Below, in pieces: positions 44,247 to 53,017 of a stretch of 64,000 nucleotides of DNA. The position numbers and the translations under genes are program-made. The notes under the pieces were generated by a model. It saw nothing but the letters and a program-made list of their open reading frames with translations. It had not been told where the DNA came from and did no database searches. Positions within the stretch are counted from its first letter, which is position 1; every line of letters starts with the position of its first letter. Source of the DNA: an uncultured Pseudobutyrivibrio sp. (GTDB lineage Bacteria > Bacillota > Clostridia > Lachnospirales > Lachnospiraceae); contig URCQ01000003.1 of NCBI GenBank assembly GCA_900546435.1, positions 62,001 to 126,000 on the forward strand, written 5' to 3'.

Positions 44247-45479
44247 ATGGAAGTGACAGAAAAGAATCGAAAAATAAAAGAATTTGTCATAGTGGAATTG
44301 TTATTTGGAACGCTTTTATTCTTGCGTTATTATGAGGCATGGGTGCATCGGATTAATGGGACAATGATGGCTTTTTCCTATAAATATGGGTTTATTTCCC
44401 GTGGTCTTATTGGAACCATTTATCAGGGGTTAAATAAAATATTGCCGGTTAATATGATGACATATAAGGCTTGTGTAGGATATACGCTTATCGTTACACT
44501 ATTATTTTATGGGATAGTTTTATGTTTCTTTGTTTTCTGCTTAAAGAAAGCGAGCGCGGAATATTTGAATGTCATGTGTGACATCATGTTGTTTTTTACG
44601 ATATTTACAGTTCCCATGTTTGCCAGCCATTATAATTTTGGACGGTTGGATGTATATTGTGTGCTTTTTAGTGTGATAGGCGCAATGCTTCTGATCAAAG
44701 GAAAAGCAGAGTGGCTGCTTATACCTATGGCAGCATTGGGAGTTATGGTACACCAGGGCAATGTGTTCATGTTCTTGAATATCCTGTTGGTTTTGCTTCT
44801 ATATAAAATTTTATCTACAGAGGGCAAAGAACGAAAAAAATATATCGTAATATTTGCATTGTCACTTTGCGTAGCGTCGGTTTTGTTTTTGTGGTTTGAG
44901 TTATTTTCCCATGCCAATGGGGATGGCATTTACGAAGAAATTGTGACAAATGCGAAAAAATTGTGCAAAAATGGGAAAATTCACTGGGATGTTGTGGATA
45001 AAGAGATTCTGGGGATTGATTTGACGGGAAGAGAAATAAAGTATCATCGAATGAATGCAGTGCAATTCCCGATATTTGTGGTTATGATGCTTCCGTATAT
45101 TGTTCTGCTGGTTCGTTTTTTTAAGAATTTAATCAGAAAAGCAACGGGAAAAAGAGAAAAATGGAAGTATTTAATTGTGGCAATTGGTGCAGGAACAATT
45201 TTGCCGGATCTGCTTTTAAAAGTGGATTTTGGTAGATGGGTGTATGCGATTCTTGCATATTATTGCATTGTATTGCTTGCATTATTTGCGATGGGAGATG
45301 TTACGGTTGGAAAGCAGTTTGTGGAAGAAATAGAGAAGGTAAAGAAACACAGATTTGCTGCAACCGTGATGCTTTTATACCCACTCATTTTTCAGCCACT
45401 CTGGGATGTGGCGATTTGTAGCGTTGTTGCAAAGATAGCGGGATATATCAATACGTGGCTGGGATTGGGATGGTGGTAG
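44247..45479 (+). CDS. Polytopic membrane protein, six-copy paralogous family, copy 3
   Basis: 410 residues. Motifs: AFSYKYGFISRGLIGTIYQ, FGRLDVYC, VHQGNVFM, WFELFSHANG, KEILGID and LLKVDFGRW. It is closest by eye to copy 1. The 87-base gap before it contains no other gene; AAGGAAGAG precedes the ATG. A hairpin shared with the convergent glycosyltransferase gene follows the stop and ends this first run of three copies. Confidence 0.75.
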   Translation: MEVTEKNRKIKEFVIVELLFGTLLFLRYYEAWVHRINGTMMAFSYKYGFISRGLIGTIYQGLNKILPVNMMTYKACVGYTLIVTLLFYGIVLCFFVFCLKKASAEYLNVMCDIMLFFTIFTVPMFASHYNFGRLDVYCVLFSVIGAMLLIKGKAEWLLIPMAALGVMVHQGNVFMFLNILLVLLLYKILSTEGKERKKYIVIFALSLCVASVLFLWFELFSHANGDGIYEEIVTNAKKLCKNGKIHWDVVDKEILGIDLTGREIKYHRMNAVQFPIFVVMMLPYIVLLVRFFKNLIRKATGKREKWKYLIVAIGAGTILPDLLLKVDFGRWVYAILAYYCIVLLALFAMGDVTVGKQFVEEIEKVKKHRFAATVMLLYPLIFQPLWDVAICSVVAKIAGYINTWLGLGWW

Positions 45480-45493
45480 TACAAAAAGATTTG

Positions 45494-45526
45494 AGGAACA
45501 TATGCTTTATGGCAGCATATGTTCCT
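45494..45526. terminator. Bidirectional hairpin between copy 3 and the GT2 gene
   Basis: A perfect 13-bp stem (45494-45506 with 45514-45526) has a 7-base loop that contains the stop codon of the minus-strand gene. The minus-strand side continues into a T-rich stretch (CAAATCTTTTTG), which suits termination of that gene. The plus-strand side lacks a T tract and may stop transcription poorly. Confidence 0.65.
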
Positions 45527-46616
45527 TGAACCAACTGATAAATTGAGGGGAACGAATCGGATGATACAATGTGCGCGGCACAATACGTTTGCAGAGTTTC
45601 TTGTAGATCTTCATTGTTTCCCGATATTGTTGTCGATGGCTTTGGCTGTGTGATGCGTCTTTTAAAATATGAATGTCGTTAAAAATGACATCAAAATAAA
45701 AGTTATAAGCAGCGATATAAGCATCTGGATGATCCGTTTCCAGAAAATCTAAAATTTTGTCGTAGGCTTTATATGCAAGCGGCTGCCGGTCAATGATATC
45801 TGTGTCTTTACGTGTTAAACTTGTTGGCAAAAAGATATAGTGATAAAAGATGTCAGGCAAAAGAACAGCAGAGGTAATTCTGGCGACGGCTTCGATAACC
45901 CAAAGTTTATCTTCGTATATGGTAAGTTCCTCATCAAATTGTGGGAGACAACCATTATGATCTTGCAAAGCAGAGATACGCCATACTTTATTCCAAGGAT
46001 ATCCCCCACCGTAATGGATATTATCAGAAGCTACCTCTGCAAGTAGTGTTTTGGAGTCGCAGAGGAGTGGTTGATTGGTTGCATCGGTACGTGGAAGGTA
46101 TACATGTTTGGTCCCATCGGCATGCGTATCCTCTATTGGAACCACACTTTTCATATATTCTATGTGCTTGTAAGGCACAGACATAGAGTAGTCATTGGTA
46201 ATACAATGGTCAATGCGTGTTCCGTCTGCCAAGTGATCCTGCCAACCAAAACATACAACATCTGCGTTGTATTGTGTTAAAGCATGCATACATGTTGTCC
46301 AGGCATGTGAATCTAATACATCATCGGAATCCATAAATGTCAAGAAATCACCCGTGATTTGTGCAAGACCAAAATTTCTCGCAGAACTGACCCCTGCGTT
46401 TGGCTTGTGAAATACTTTGATGCGTGAATCTGTCGCTGAGATTTCATCTAAAAGAGTATGGCAGGTTGTATTAGAACCGTCATCAATGATTAAAATCTCG
46501 AAGTTCGTGTAATCTTGTGCTAATAAACTTTCGATGCACGGTCTTAAATATTTTTCTGGCGTATTGTACACAGGAACAATGACGCTAATTTTCATTGTAG
46601 TATTTATATTTGACAT
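45507..46616 (-). CDS. GT2 family glycosyltransferase
   Basis: 369 residues, the only minus-strand gene of the polysaccharide locus. The N-terminal GT-A domain has ISVIVPVYNTPEKYL, ILIIDDGSNTT, GVSSARNFGLAQITGDFL and the metal-binding FMDSDD. No membrane helix is seen, so it is a cytoplasmic enzyme that adds a sugar to a lipid-linked chain. Start codons are possible at 46628, 46616 and 46595; 46616 has GGGGG five bases upstream. It has its own promoter region and terminator, so it can be expressed apart from its neighbours. Donor and linkage are unknown. Confidence 0.88.
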   Translation of the reverse strand: MSNINTTMKISVIVPVYNTPEKYLRPCIESLLAQDYTNFEILIIDDGSNTTCHTLLDEISATDSRIKVFHKPNAGVSSARNFGLAQITGDFLTFMDSDDVLDSHAWTTCMHALTQYNADVVCFGWQDHLADGTRIDHCITNDYSMSVPYKHIEYMKSVVPIEDTHADGTKHVYLPRTDATNQPLLCDSKTLLAEVASDNIHYGGGYPWNKVWRISALQDHNGCLPQFDEELTIYEDKLWVIEAVARITSAVLLPDIFYHYIFLPTSLTRKDTDIIDRQPLAYKAYDKILDFLETDHPDAYIAAYNFYFDVIFNDIHILKDASHSQSHRQQYRETMKIYKKLCKRIVPRTLYHPIRSPQFISWFKEHMLP

Positions 46617-46629
46617 AAGAACCCCCATC

Positions 46630-46647
46630 TTCGTCTTTTCAGACGAA
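46630..46647. repeat. Inverted repeat in the leader of the GT2 gene
   Basis: A 7-bp perfect stem (TTCGTCT and AGACGAA) with a TTTC loop lies 14 bases upstream of the chosen start codon on the minus strand. It could mask or expose the start region; there is no T tract for termination. Confidence 0.45.
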
Positions 46648-46668
46648 ATCCCTTATAGTGATAGGATA

Positions 46669-46697
46669 ATCATACCTAATGTTGAATTTTACATCAA
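46669..46697 (-). promoter_or_regulatory. Predicted promoter of the GT2 gene
   Basis: On the minus strand TTGATG (46697-46692) and TATGAT (46674-46669) are 17 bases apart, about 50 bases upstream of the start codon. It overlaps the plus-strand promoter of the flippase gene. Confidence 0.5.
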
Positions 46698-46710
46698 GAT
46701 AAAATATAAT
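46682..46710 (+). promoter_or_regulatory. Predicted promoter of the flippase gene
   Basis: TTGAAT (46682-46687) and a perfect TATAAT (46705-46710) are 17 bases apart, 51 bases upstream of the flippase start. It shares bases 46682-46697 with the opposite promoter, so the two probably compete. Confidence 0.6.
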
Positions 46711-46760
46711 TTAATAATATGCTAGGACGAGTATGCCCATAGCACATAAGGATAGGTGAA

Positions 46761-48317
46761 ATGAGAACTAGAAATTCGTTTTTAAATGCCCTGGCAAATT
46801 CGGGCTCATATGTTGTAAATTTAATTCTTTCGTTCGTGGCACGAACGATTTTTATTCGTGTGTTATCACAGGAATATCTGGGTGTGCAAGGACTGTTTGG
46901 TAATATTCTTTCTGTTCTTTCACTGGCAGAGCTTGGTATCGGAACAGCCATGATTTACCACATGTATGGACCGATTGCACGTGAAGATGAAAAAGAAATT
47001 ACAGAATTGATGAATCTGTATCGTAAGCTGTATTCCTATGTGGCTGGGTTTATTACGATAGCAGGGTTATGCCTGGTTCCTTTCCTGAAATATTTGATCG
47101 CAGATAATCCGGGAATTGCCGGATTGACCGGTATCTATCTTTTATACTTGTTGAATACAATCGTTTCTTATTTATGGGGATATAAAAGGGCACTGATCGA
47201 TGGACACCAAAAGGGGTATATCAGCACACTTTATGTGACAGCTTTTATGACCATTCAGTTCATTGCACAGATTGTTGTTCTTTTGGTGTTTGAAAATTTT
47301 ATTATTTATCTTCTGATACAGATTATATGTAACATTCTGACGAATATTTCTCTGGCACTCAAATGTGACCGTATGTACCCTTATCTGAAAAGAGATCGTA
47401 AGTCGCTACCTTCTAAGGAGACGCAGAAGAGTATCTTTAAAAATGTCAGTGCTATGTTCATGCATAAGCTTGGTGATGTGATGGTGAATAATACGGATAG
47501 CCTGATTATCTCTGCTTTTGTTGGACTGGTGACAGTTGGTATTTTTGATAATTACCGCATGCTTCTGGGAAGTGTCAATACAGCTATCAATGGTATATTG
47601 GGTTCTTTTGTCGCAAGTATTGGAAATCTCAGTGTTACAGATGATAAAGAGCGCGTTTTTCATGTGTATAAGACTTTGAATTTTATTGGCTTCTGGATCC
47701 ATTCCTATGTGGCGGTAACCTTCCTTGTCATGTTTAATCCTTTCATTGAGGTCTGGGCAGGGAAAGATTATCTTTTCCCAATGAGTGTTGTATTTTTGAT
47801 CGTACTAAACTTTTACATGAGTGGTATGCGTAAGGTGACACTGAATTTCCGCGACGCAATGGGGCTGTACTGGTACGACAGATATAAACCGATTTTTGAA
47901 GTGATCGTAAATCTTGTGGTTTCTATTGTGCTGGTCATTGAGTATGGTCTGGTTGGTGTTTTGATCGGAACGTTAGTTTCTACTGTGGGAGTATGTTTCT
48001 GGGTAGAAGCACTGGTTACCTACAAGCATGGTTTTGAAAAAAATGTCAGCCATTATTTTAAGATGTTTTCTGTCTATACGGCGTCTGCGGTGGCAGTCGG
48101 TGGCTTCACTTACTTTGTCTGTAGTTTTATTGCCATGGGCGGATTACTGGAGATATTTTTAAAACTTGTTGTATGTACAGTTATGTATAATGTCCTGTTG
48201 ATGGTACTCTATGGCAGAACGGTAGAGTATAAAGAGTTCATGGAAAAACTGATCGGGCTTGTGGAAGGAAAGACAGGACACAAGATGACAGGGCTGCGGA
48301 AGGTATTGATGCGGTAG
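46761..48317 (+). CDS. Wzx-type polysaccharide flippase (MATE/MOP superfamily)
   Basis: 518 residues, 12-14 membrane helices. The N-terminal NSGSYVVNLILSFVARTIFIRVLSQEYLGVQG is the typical first helix pair of polysaccharide-biosynthesis flippases, with FGNILSVLSLAELGIGTA next. It should move undecaprenyl-linked repeat units to the outer face. One flippase in the locus implies a Wzy-type pathway, which then needs a polymerase; no classical Wzy is obvious in the window. TAGGTGA precedes the ATG. Confidence 0.92.
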   Translation: MRTRNSFLNALANSGSYVVNLILSFVARTIFIRVLSQEYLGVQGLFGNILSVLSLAELGIGTAMIYHMYGPIAREDEKEITELMNLYRKLYSYVAGFITIAGLCLVPFLKYLIADNPGIAGLTGIYLLYLLNTIVSYLWGYKRALIDGHQKGYISTLYVTAFMTIQFIAQIVVLLVFENFIIYLLIQIICNILTNISLALKCDRMYPYLKRDRKSLPSKETQKSIFKNVSAMFMHKLGDVMVNNTDSLIISAFVGLVTVGIFDNYRMLLGSVNTAINGILGSFVASIGNLSVTDDKERVFHVYKTLNFIGFWIHSYVAVTFLVMFNPFIEVWAGKDYLFPMSVVFLIVLNFYMSGMRKVTLNFRDAMGLYWYDRYKPIFEVIVNLVVSIVLVIEYGLVGVLIGTLVSTVGVCFWVEALVTYKHGFEKNVSHYFKMFSVYTASAVAVGGFTYFVCSFIAMGGLLEIFLKLVVCTVMYNVLLMVLYGRTVEYKEFMEKLIGLVEGKTGHKMTGLRKVLMR

Positions 48318-48322
48318 AAGTT

Positions 48323-49438
48323 ATGGTAAAAGTTATGCGACAAAAGACGAATCGAATTGCATATTTGGATGTGTTAAAAGGTGTCAGTATGTTCTTTGTG
48401 ATTTATTGCCATAGCGTATTGTTACCATATCATTCTGTGGTTGGAAATTTGATGATGACCACAGCCTGGGGAGCCGTTCCTTGTTTCGTTATGACATCGG
48501 GGGCAGTGTTGCATCAGAGCAAGCATTTTACTTGGCAAAAACACGGAAAACGCTTAGGAACTATGTATATGACCTTAGTCTGTTGGCGTTTACTTTATTT
48601 AGCGGTTTATAGGATTGCAGGAAAAATTACTGGGATTTCCTTTTGGGCAGGTGTCAAATATTTGTTCTTTTTACAGGATTACGAAGGCGTGGATACAGGG
48701 GTCATGTGGTACATGATTGCTTATCTGGGGCTTATGATTGTATATCCTATTACCTATTTCTTGTTTACCGGTGGTACACGGGGGAGGCAGATTGCATTTT
48801 TTGTCATGATTCTATCCGGTTTGACAGGTATCCTTTTCCCGTCGGTGAATTGGCTGGTTGGCCAGATTACACATGGAAGGGAACTGCCCTTGCAAGTATG
48901 GAATAGCGTATTGACTTTTGGCAACAATAATAATTTGTTGTTTTATTTCCTGTTGGGAGCATTTTTACTGGAATATCAGCAACACACTGATCGAAGAGGA
49001 TGTGGACAGATTTATAAATGGCGACTGCCTTTGTCGGGGCTATGTCTGTTAATCGGACTTATGGGGCTTGTGTTTATCAAATACCGTGAGACAGGTTTAC
49101 TGATATGGGGAGATACGTATCTGAGTTTTGGCTATGTCAGATTATCTACAGCCTTGGTTACAATAGGGCTGTATGGTATATGTGAGAGTTTGTTTTCTGA
49201 CCGCGAGAATTTGGCAAGTAAAATCATAGGAGAATACATAGGACAAAATACACTGGGAATTTATTATTTGCATTACATATTACTGGCGGTATTTTCATGG
49301 ACAACCTGTTTCCCATGGCTGCAGACCCATTATTTTGTTGGCATGAATTTGATAAAAGCATTCGCAGTAGCGTTTGTATGTTACGTTGTGGTTGGTCTGG
49401 TGAGCAGGGTACCGCTGATTCGGAAAATGTTTTTGTAA
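48323..49438 (+). CDS. Acyltransferase-3 family membrane protein (4 of 7)
   Basis: 371 residues, about ten membrane helices. RIAYLDVLKGVSMFFVIYCH contains His30 at the catalytic position, and MTSGAVLHQ and DTGVMWYMIAYLGLMI are usual family segments. It starts 6 bases after the flippase. The ribosome binding site is weak (GGTAGAAG), which suggests translational coupling to the flippase gene. The acyl group and acceptor are unknown. Confidence 0.86.
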   Translation: MVKVMRQKTNRIAYLDVLKGVSMFFVIYCHSVLLPYHSVVGNLMMTTAWGAVPCFVMTSGAVLHQSKHFTWQKHGKRLGTMYMTLVCWRLLYLAVYRIAGKITGISFWAGVKYLFFLQDYEGVDTGVMWYMIAYLGLMIVYPITYFLFTGGTRGRQIAFFVMILSGLTGILFPSVNWLVGQITHGRELPLQVWNSVLTFGNNNNLLFYFLLGAFLLEYQQHTDRRGCGQIYKWRLPLSGLCLLIGLMGLVFIKYRETGLLIWGDTYLSFGYVRLSTALVTIGLYGICESLFSDRENLASKIIGEYIGQNTLGIYYLHYILLAVFSWTTCFPWLQTHYFVGMNLIKAFAVAFVCYVVVGLVSRVPLIRKMFL

Positions 49439-49466
49439 ATGTGAGTGATATGGATGAAAGATAAAA

Positions 49467-50507
49467 ATGAAAAAGAAAAGAATTTTATTTATTGATCATA
49501 TCCGTGCGTTAGCAATCCTGATGGTTATCATGTGTCATGTGATTGATGTTAACTGCCTGTTTTGGTTGGGGTATCAGGAGATGTCTGGTGCAAGACAGAT
49601 CATCATATATACTTTGTTAATCTTTGGCAGATGTGGTGTGCCGCTCTTTCTTATGATTACAGGTTATCTGCTGCTGGATCGAGACTATAGCAATGGAAAA
49701 TGGAAAGAGTTCTATTTACATAAATGGTTATATTTGTTGCTGGTAACAGAAATATGGTTTGCTATTTACGAAGTATTTGCTGTTTGCGTGCAAGGGAAAC
49801 CTTTTGTATGGAAAGATTTTATTCTTAGATTATTATTTATAGAGGAACCAGTCTTGTCACATGCGTGGTATCTCCCAATGATATTGAAGCTATATTTACT
49901 GATACCATTGATTGCGCAAATTGTAAAAAAATGCAAATCCTATAGGACGAAGAGATGGCTTATGGTGTGCTTGATAGGTATTAATCTTTTGTTACAGGTT
50001 GGTTGTAGGATACATTTGGTGTTGACAGAAAGTGCGTCACTGGTATTATATGTCAGTTATATGCTGGTAGGGGGATATGTTAAGCAATGTGCTAGAAAAC
50101 CACAAAAGAGGATTAGTATATATAGCAGTCTGCTGATAAGTATTGGTCTTTTAGGGAATGAAATATTTTTGAGAATACAATATATGCATAGGCAACCTGT
50201 ATCTTTATGGTATGACAATATTTTTTTAATGGTTATGGCAATGGGAATTTTTGTTATCATATGCAATTTAGATATTCATACGAATAACAGAATTATTGTT
50301 AGTTTATCAAGGGATTCCTTTGGAATATATCTTATACATAACATGATAGCACTATCTATGATTCATTTGATACAAGGATGGAAGATTGGTTTATACGGCA
50401 AGATGTTTATTACCTATATATCTGTTTTGGGAGTGTCATGGGTGATTGAAAGAGGAATAGAAAAAATCCCATATTTGGGACCTACGTTATTATATAAAAG
50501 GGGATAA
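49467..50507 (+). CDS. Acyltransferase-3 family membrane protein (5 of 7)
   Basis: 346 residues, about ten membrane helices. RILFIDHIRALAILMVIMCH has His24 at the conserved position, FLMITGYLLLDRDY is the second-helix motif, and SHAWYLPMILKLYLLIPLI the WY segment. It has no attached SGNH domain. Its second half and the following gene are clearly richer in A and T than the rest of the locus, which points to separate acquisition. Confidence 0.86.
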   Translation: MKKKRILFIDHIRALAILMVIMCHVIDVNCLFWLGYQEMSGARQIIIYTLLIFGRCGVPLFLMITGYLLLDRDYSNGKWKEFYLHKWLYLLLVTEIWFAIYEVFAVCVQGKPFVWKDFILRLLFIEEPVLSHAWYLPMILKLYLLIPLIAQIVKKCKSYRTKRWLMVCLIGINLLLQVGCRIHLVLTESASLVLYVSYMLVGGYVKQCARKPQKRISIYSSLLISIGLLGNEIFLRIQYMHRQPVSLWYDNIFLMVMAMGIFVIICNLDIHTNNRIIVSLSRDSFGIYLIHNMIALSMIHLIQGWKIGLYGKMFITYISVLGVSWVIERGIEKIPYLGPTLLYKRG

Positions 50508-50508
50508 T

Positions 50509-51723
50509 ATGTTAGACACAAAACAGAAAAATGACATAAAATTCATGATTGGAATAGTGCTTTTCATGATATTATCGGTGGTAGTCTATTTTGAAAAGCG
50601 ACTGGATATCATGAATACAACAGTATATGCTTTTTCTTATCGTCATGGCTTGGTGGCAAGAGGGGTTCTTGGAACATTCTTAGAAATATGGGATACATAT
50701 TCACCCGTTGATCTAATGTCATATCATACAATTTATCAGATTTCTGAAGCAGCAACGCTTGTGTATTTTATTATGTTGCTTTGGTTGACAGGTACAATTT
50801 TAAAGCATTGTCAGAATCATGAGATAGAGACTAAAATACTTTTAGGATGTCTTATGATATTTGCAGTGCCGATGTTTCTGACCTCAGATAATTTTGGACG
50901 CTTGGATGTTTACTTGATGATTATTACTATTTTTTGCATCATATTGATTTTAGAAGAAAAATTTGAAGTCTTAATTCTTCCAGCGGTGGCATTGGCAGCC
51001 TTGATCCATGAAGGTTTTGTGTTCATGAATTTGAATATTATACTGGTACTACTATTCTATAAAGCATTAACCCAACAAGGGAAAAAAGAAAAGGTAAAGT
51101 ATATTGCTTTGTTGGTGCTGACGTTTGCTATTCCGTCTGTTTTTTTTCTTTATTTTGAATTTTTTAGTCATCATTTTGGCCGCGACGTTTATATAGAAAC
51201 AATAGCGCTAGCTAAGAAATTATCGGTAGATGGAAAAACATATCACAAACAGGTTATTATGCATGAGATCATGGGAATAGACATTGCAGGGATGGAAAAA
51301 AAGCATCATAGATGGAATAGGGAGGACACGCCTATATTTCTAGTTTTGTTTTTACCGTATATTATTCTTGCAGTTAAGTTTTTTTATAGTTACGTCAAGA
51401 AATGTCATACAAAAGTTGATAAATGGCTGGCAACCGCCTTTTTGATCGCGCCATTAACATTATTACCGGAAATCATTCTTAAAGTAGATTATGGCAGATA
51501 TATGTTTGCTATATGCTTCTATTATATTGTAATGACATTGTGCTATATATCTATGCAGGAAAAGAATATGTTAGAAACTGTGAATCAGTGGAAAAACATT
51601 CTGTTACAACATAAGATATGGAGCGTTGCAGGAGTATGCTATCTGTTTATGTTTGTTCCATTCAGAGGCTACCGTATATGTGATCTTGTGACAGGGATCG
51701 TATCAAGGCTTTTCGGAAACTAG
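50509..51723 (+). CDS. Polytopic membrane protein, six-copy paralogous family, copy 4
   Basis: 404 residues, about ten membrane helices. Motifs: AFSYRHGLVARGVLGTF, FGRLDVYLM, IHEGFVFM (Glu in place of Gln), YFEFFSHHFG, MHEIMGID and LKVDYGRY. It begins one base after the preceding acyltransferase stop with GGGGATAAT and shares its AT-rich composition. It is the most divergent of the intact copies in the N-terminal motif. Confidence 0.75.
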   Translation: MLDTKQKNDIKFMIGIVLFMILSVVVYFEKRLDIMNTTVYAFSYRHGLVARGVLGTFLEIWDTYSPVDLMSYHTIYQISEAATLVYFIMLLWLTGTILKHCQNHEIETKILLGCLMIFAVPMFLTSDNFGRLDVYLMIITIFCIILILEEKFEVLILPAVALAALIHEGFVFMNLNIILVLLFYKALTQQGKKEKVKYIALLVLTFAIPSVFFLYFEFFSHHFGRDVYIETIALAKKLSVDGKTYHKQVIMHEIMGIDIAGMEKKHHRWNREDTPIFLVLFLPYIILAVKFFYSYVKKCHTKVDKWLATAFLIAPLTLLPEIILKVDYGRYMFAICFYYIVMTLCYISMQEKNMLETVNQWKNILLQHKIWSVAGVCYLFMFVPFRGYRICDLVTGIVSRLFGN

Positions 51724-51768
51724 TGGGAAAACGATATATCAGATAGTGGTATAGGAGACAAGAAGAAA

Positions 51769-53001
51769 ATGAAAGAGAAACTTATAAAAGAAAATTACAA
51801 TATAAGACAGTTTATCATGATGCTGACTTTTGTAGATTTAGCAACCTTTATTACAAATTACAGAGGTTGGGTCAGATCCTACAACACGACCATGCTTGCG
51901 CTGTCCTACGAATATGGATTTACATCAAGATCCCTGCTTGGAACCATCTACCATATTCTTGATGCGGTGATACCGGTAGATATGATGCAATATCAAAATG
52001 CCATAGTATTTGCCAATGTTATAACGGTCTTGTTTATCGTATTTCTATTGTATTTTTCGTACCATGTGTTGAAGAAAAGCGACAAGGCGCAGGAAGTAGT
52101 GACAAAAGCACAACAGTATATTCTGTTGACATTTCATATTGCCATGGTAGCAACCTTTACCTATGCTTACAATTTCCTACGTGTAGATTTTTGCATGGTA
52201 TGGATGATGTTACTGGGCTTTATGTCATTGATGAATGAAAAGACAGAATGGCTGTCGCTGCTATTTGCGGCACTAGGGATTATGTTTCATCAGGGCTTCG
52301 TTCTCATGTATTTTAATGTGATCCTTGTAATTCAGTTTTATTATATGATGACACGAAAGAATAAGAAAAATACCATTTTGTTTTTCCTGACTTTTCTGAT
52401 AGGATCCGGTATGTTTTTGTGGTTTGAATTGTTCAGCCGAACCAATGGAAATGATATTTTTGAGACTGTATTGCAGGATGCGACCAATGTATCTTATCAG
52501 GGAATCTATCATACGACTCTCTTGTATCATGAGGTCTTAGGCATTGATGTTTCCGGTGCGGAGACGGATTTTGTATATATGAACCATGTGCAATTAGTCC
52601 TTTATCTGCTGATACTTTTGCCGGCGATCGTTGTTTTGGCAAGGGCTTTTGTAAGGATCATCAAGAAAGCGGACGACTTGTTTGCCAAGTTAAAATATCT
52701 TGCGGTAGCGGTCGGTTCCCTGACTATTTTGCCGGATATGCTCTTGAAAGTAGATTATGGGCGCTGGATTCTAGCAGTGGTTACTTACTATCTGCTTATT
52801 ATTCTGGCAATGTTGGTTCTAAGAGATCCGCTAGTTACAGAAGAGACGGAAGTTGTTGTGGATGGAATAAAACAACATCCAGCGTGGTTGATATATTTTA
52901 CCTTAGTAGTGCTTACAGTTCCTTATATGGATGTAGATATAGATATGTTAGTGCGATGGCTACAGCGTTTTATGCAAAGCAAGGCTATATTGTTCTACTA
53001 G
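51769..53001 (+). CDS. Polytopic membrane protein, six-copy paralogous family, copy 5
   Basis: 410 residues, about ten membrane helices. Motifs: ALSYEYGFTSRSLLGTIY, FLRVDFCM (Leu in place of Gly), FHQGFVLM, WFELFSRTNG, YHEVLGID and LLKVDYGRW. Base composition returns to that of the main locus. TAGGAGACAAG precedes the ATG. Changes in two motifs (GRLD to LRVD, FSH to FSR) may show relaxed or shifted specificity. Confidence 0.75.
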   Translation: MKEKLIKENYNIRQFIMMLTFVDLATFITNYRGWVRSYNTTMLALSYEYGFTSRSLLGTIYHILDAVIPVDMMQYQNAIVFANVITVLFIVFLLYFSYHVLKKSDKAQEVVTKAQQYILLTFHIAMVATFTYAYNFLRVDFCMVWMMLLGFMSLMNEKTEWLSLLFAALGIMFHQGFVLMYFNVILVIQFYYMMTRKNKKNTILFFLTFLIGSGMFLWFELFSRTNGNDIFETVLQDATNVSYQGIYHTTLLYHEVLGIDVSGAETDFVYMNHVQLVLYLLILLPAIVVLARAFVRIIKKADDLFAKLKYLAVAVGSLTILPDMLLKVDYGRWILAVVTYYLLIILAMLVLRDPLVTEETEVVVDGIKQHPAWLIYFTLVVLTVPYMDVDIDMLVRWLQRFMQSKAILFY

Positions 53002-53017
53002 CAATGAGGTGATACAG

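Noticed and set aside
41643..53001. Tandem copies as a DNA-level repeat array or assembly duplication
   Set aside because: The copies share only motifs at protein level; no long identical DNA stretches were noticed, so they are old paralogues.
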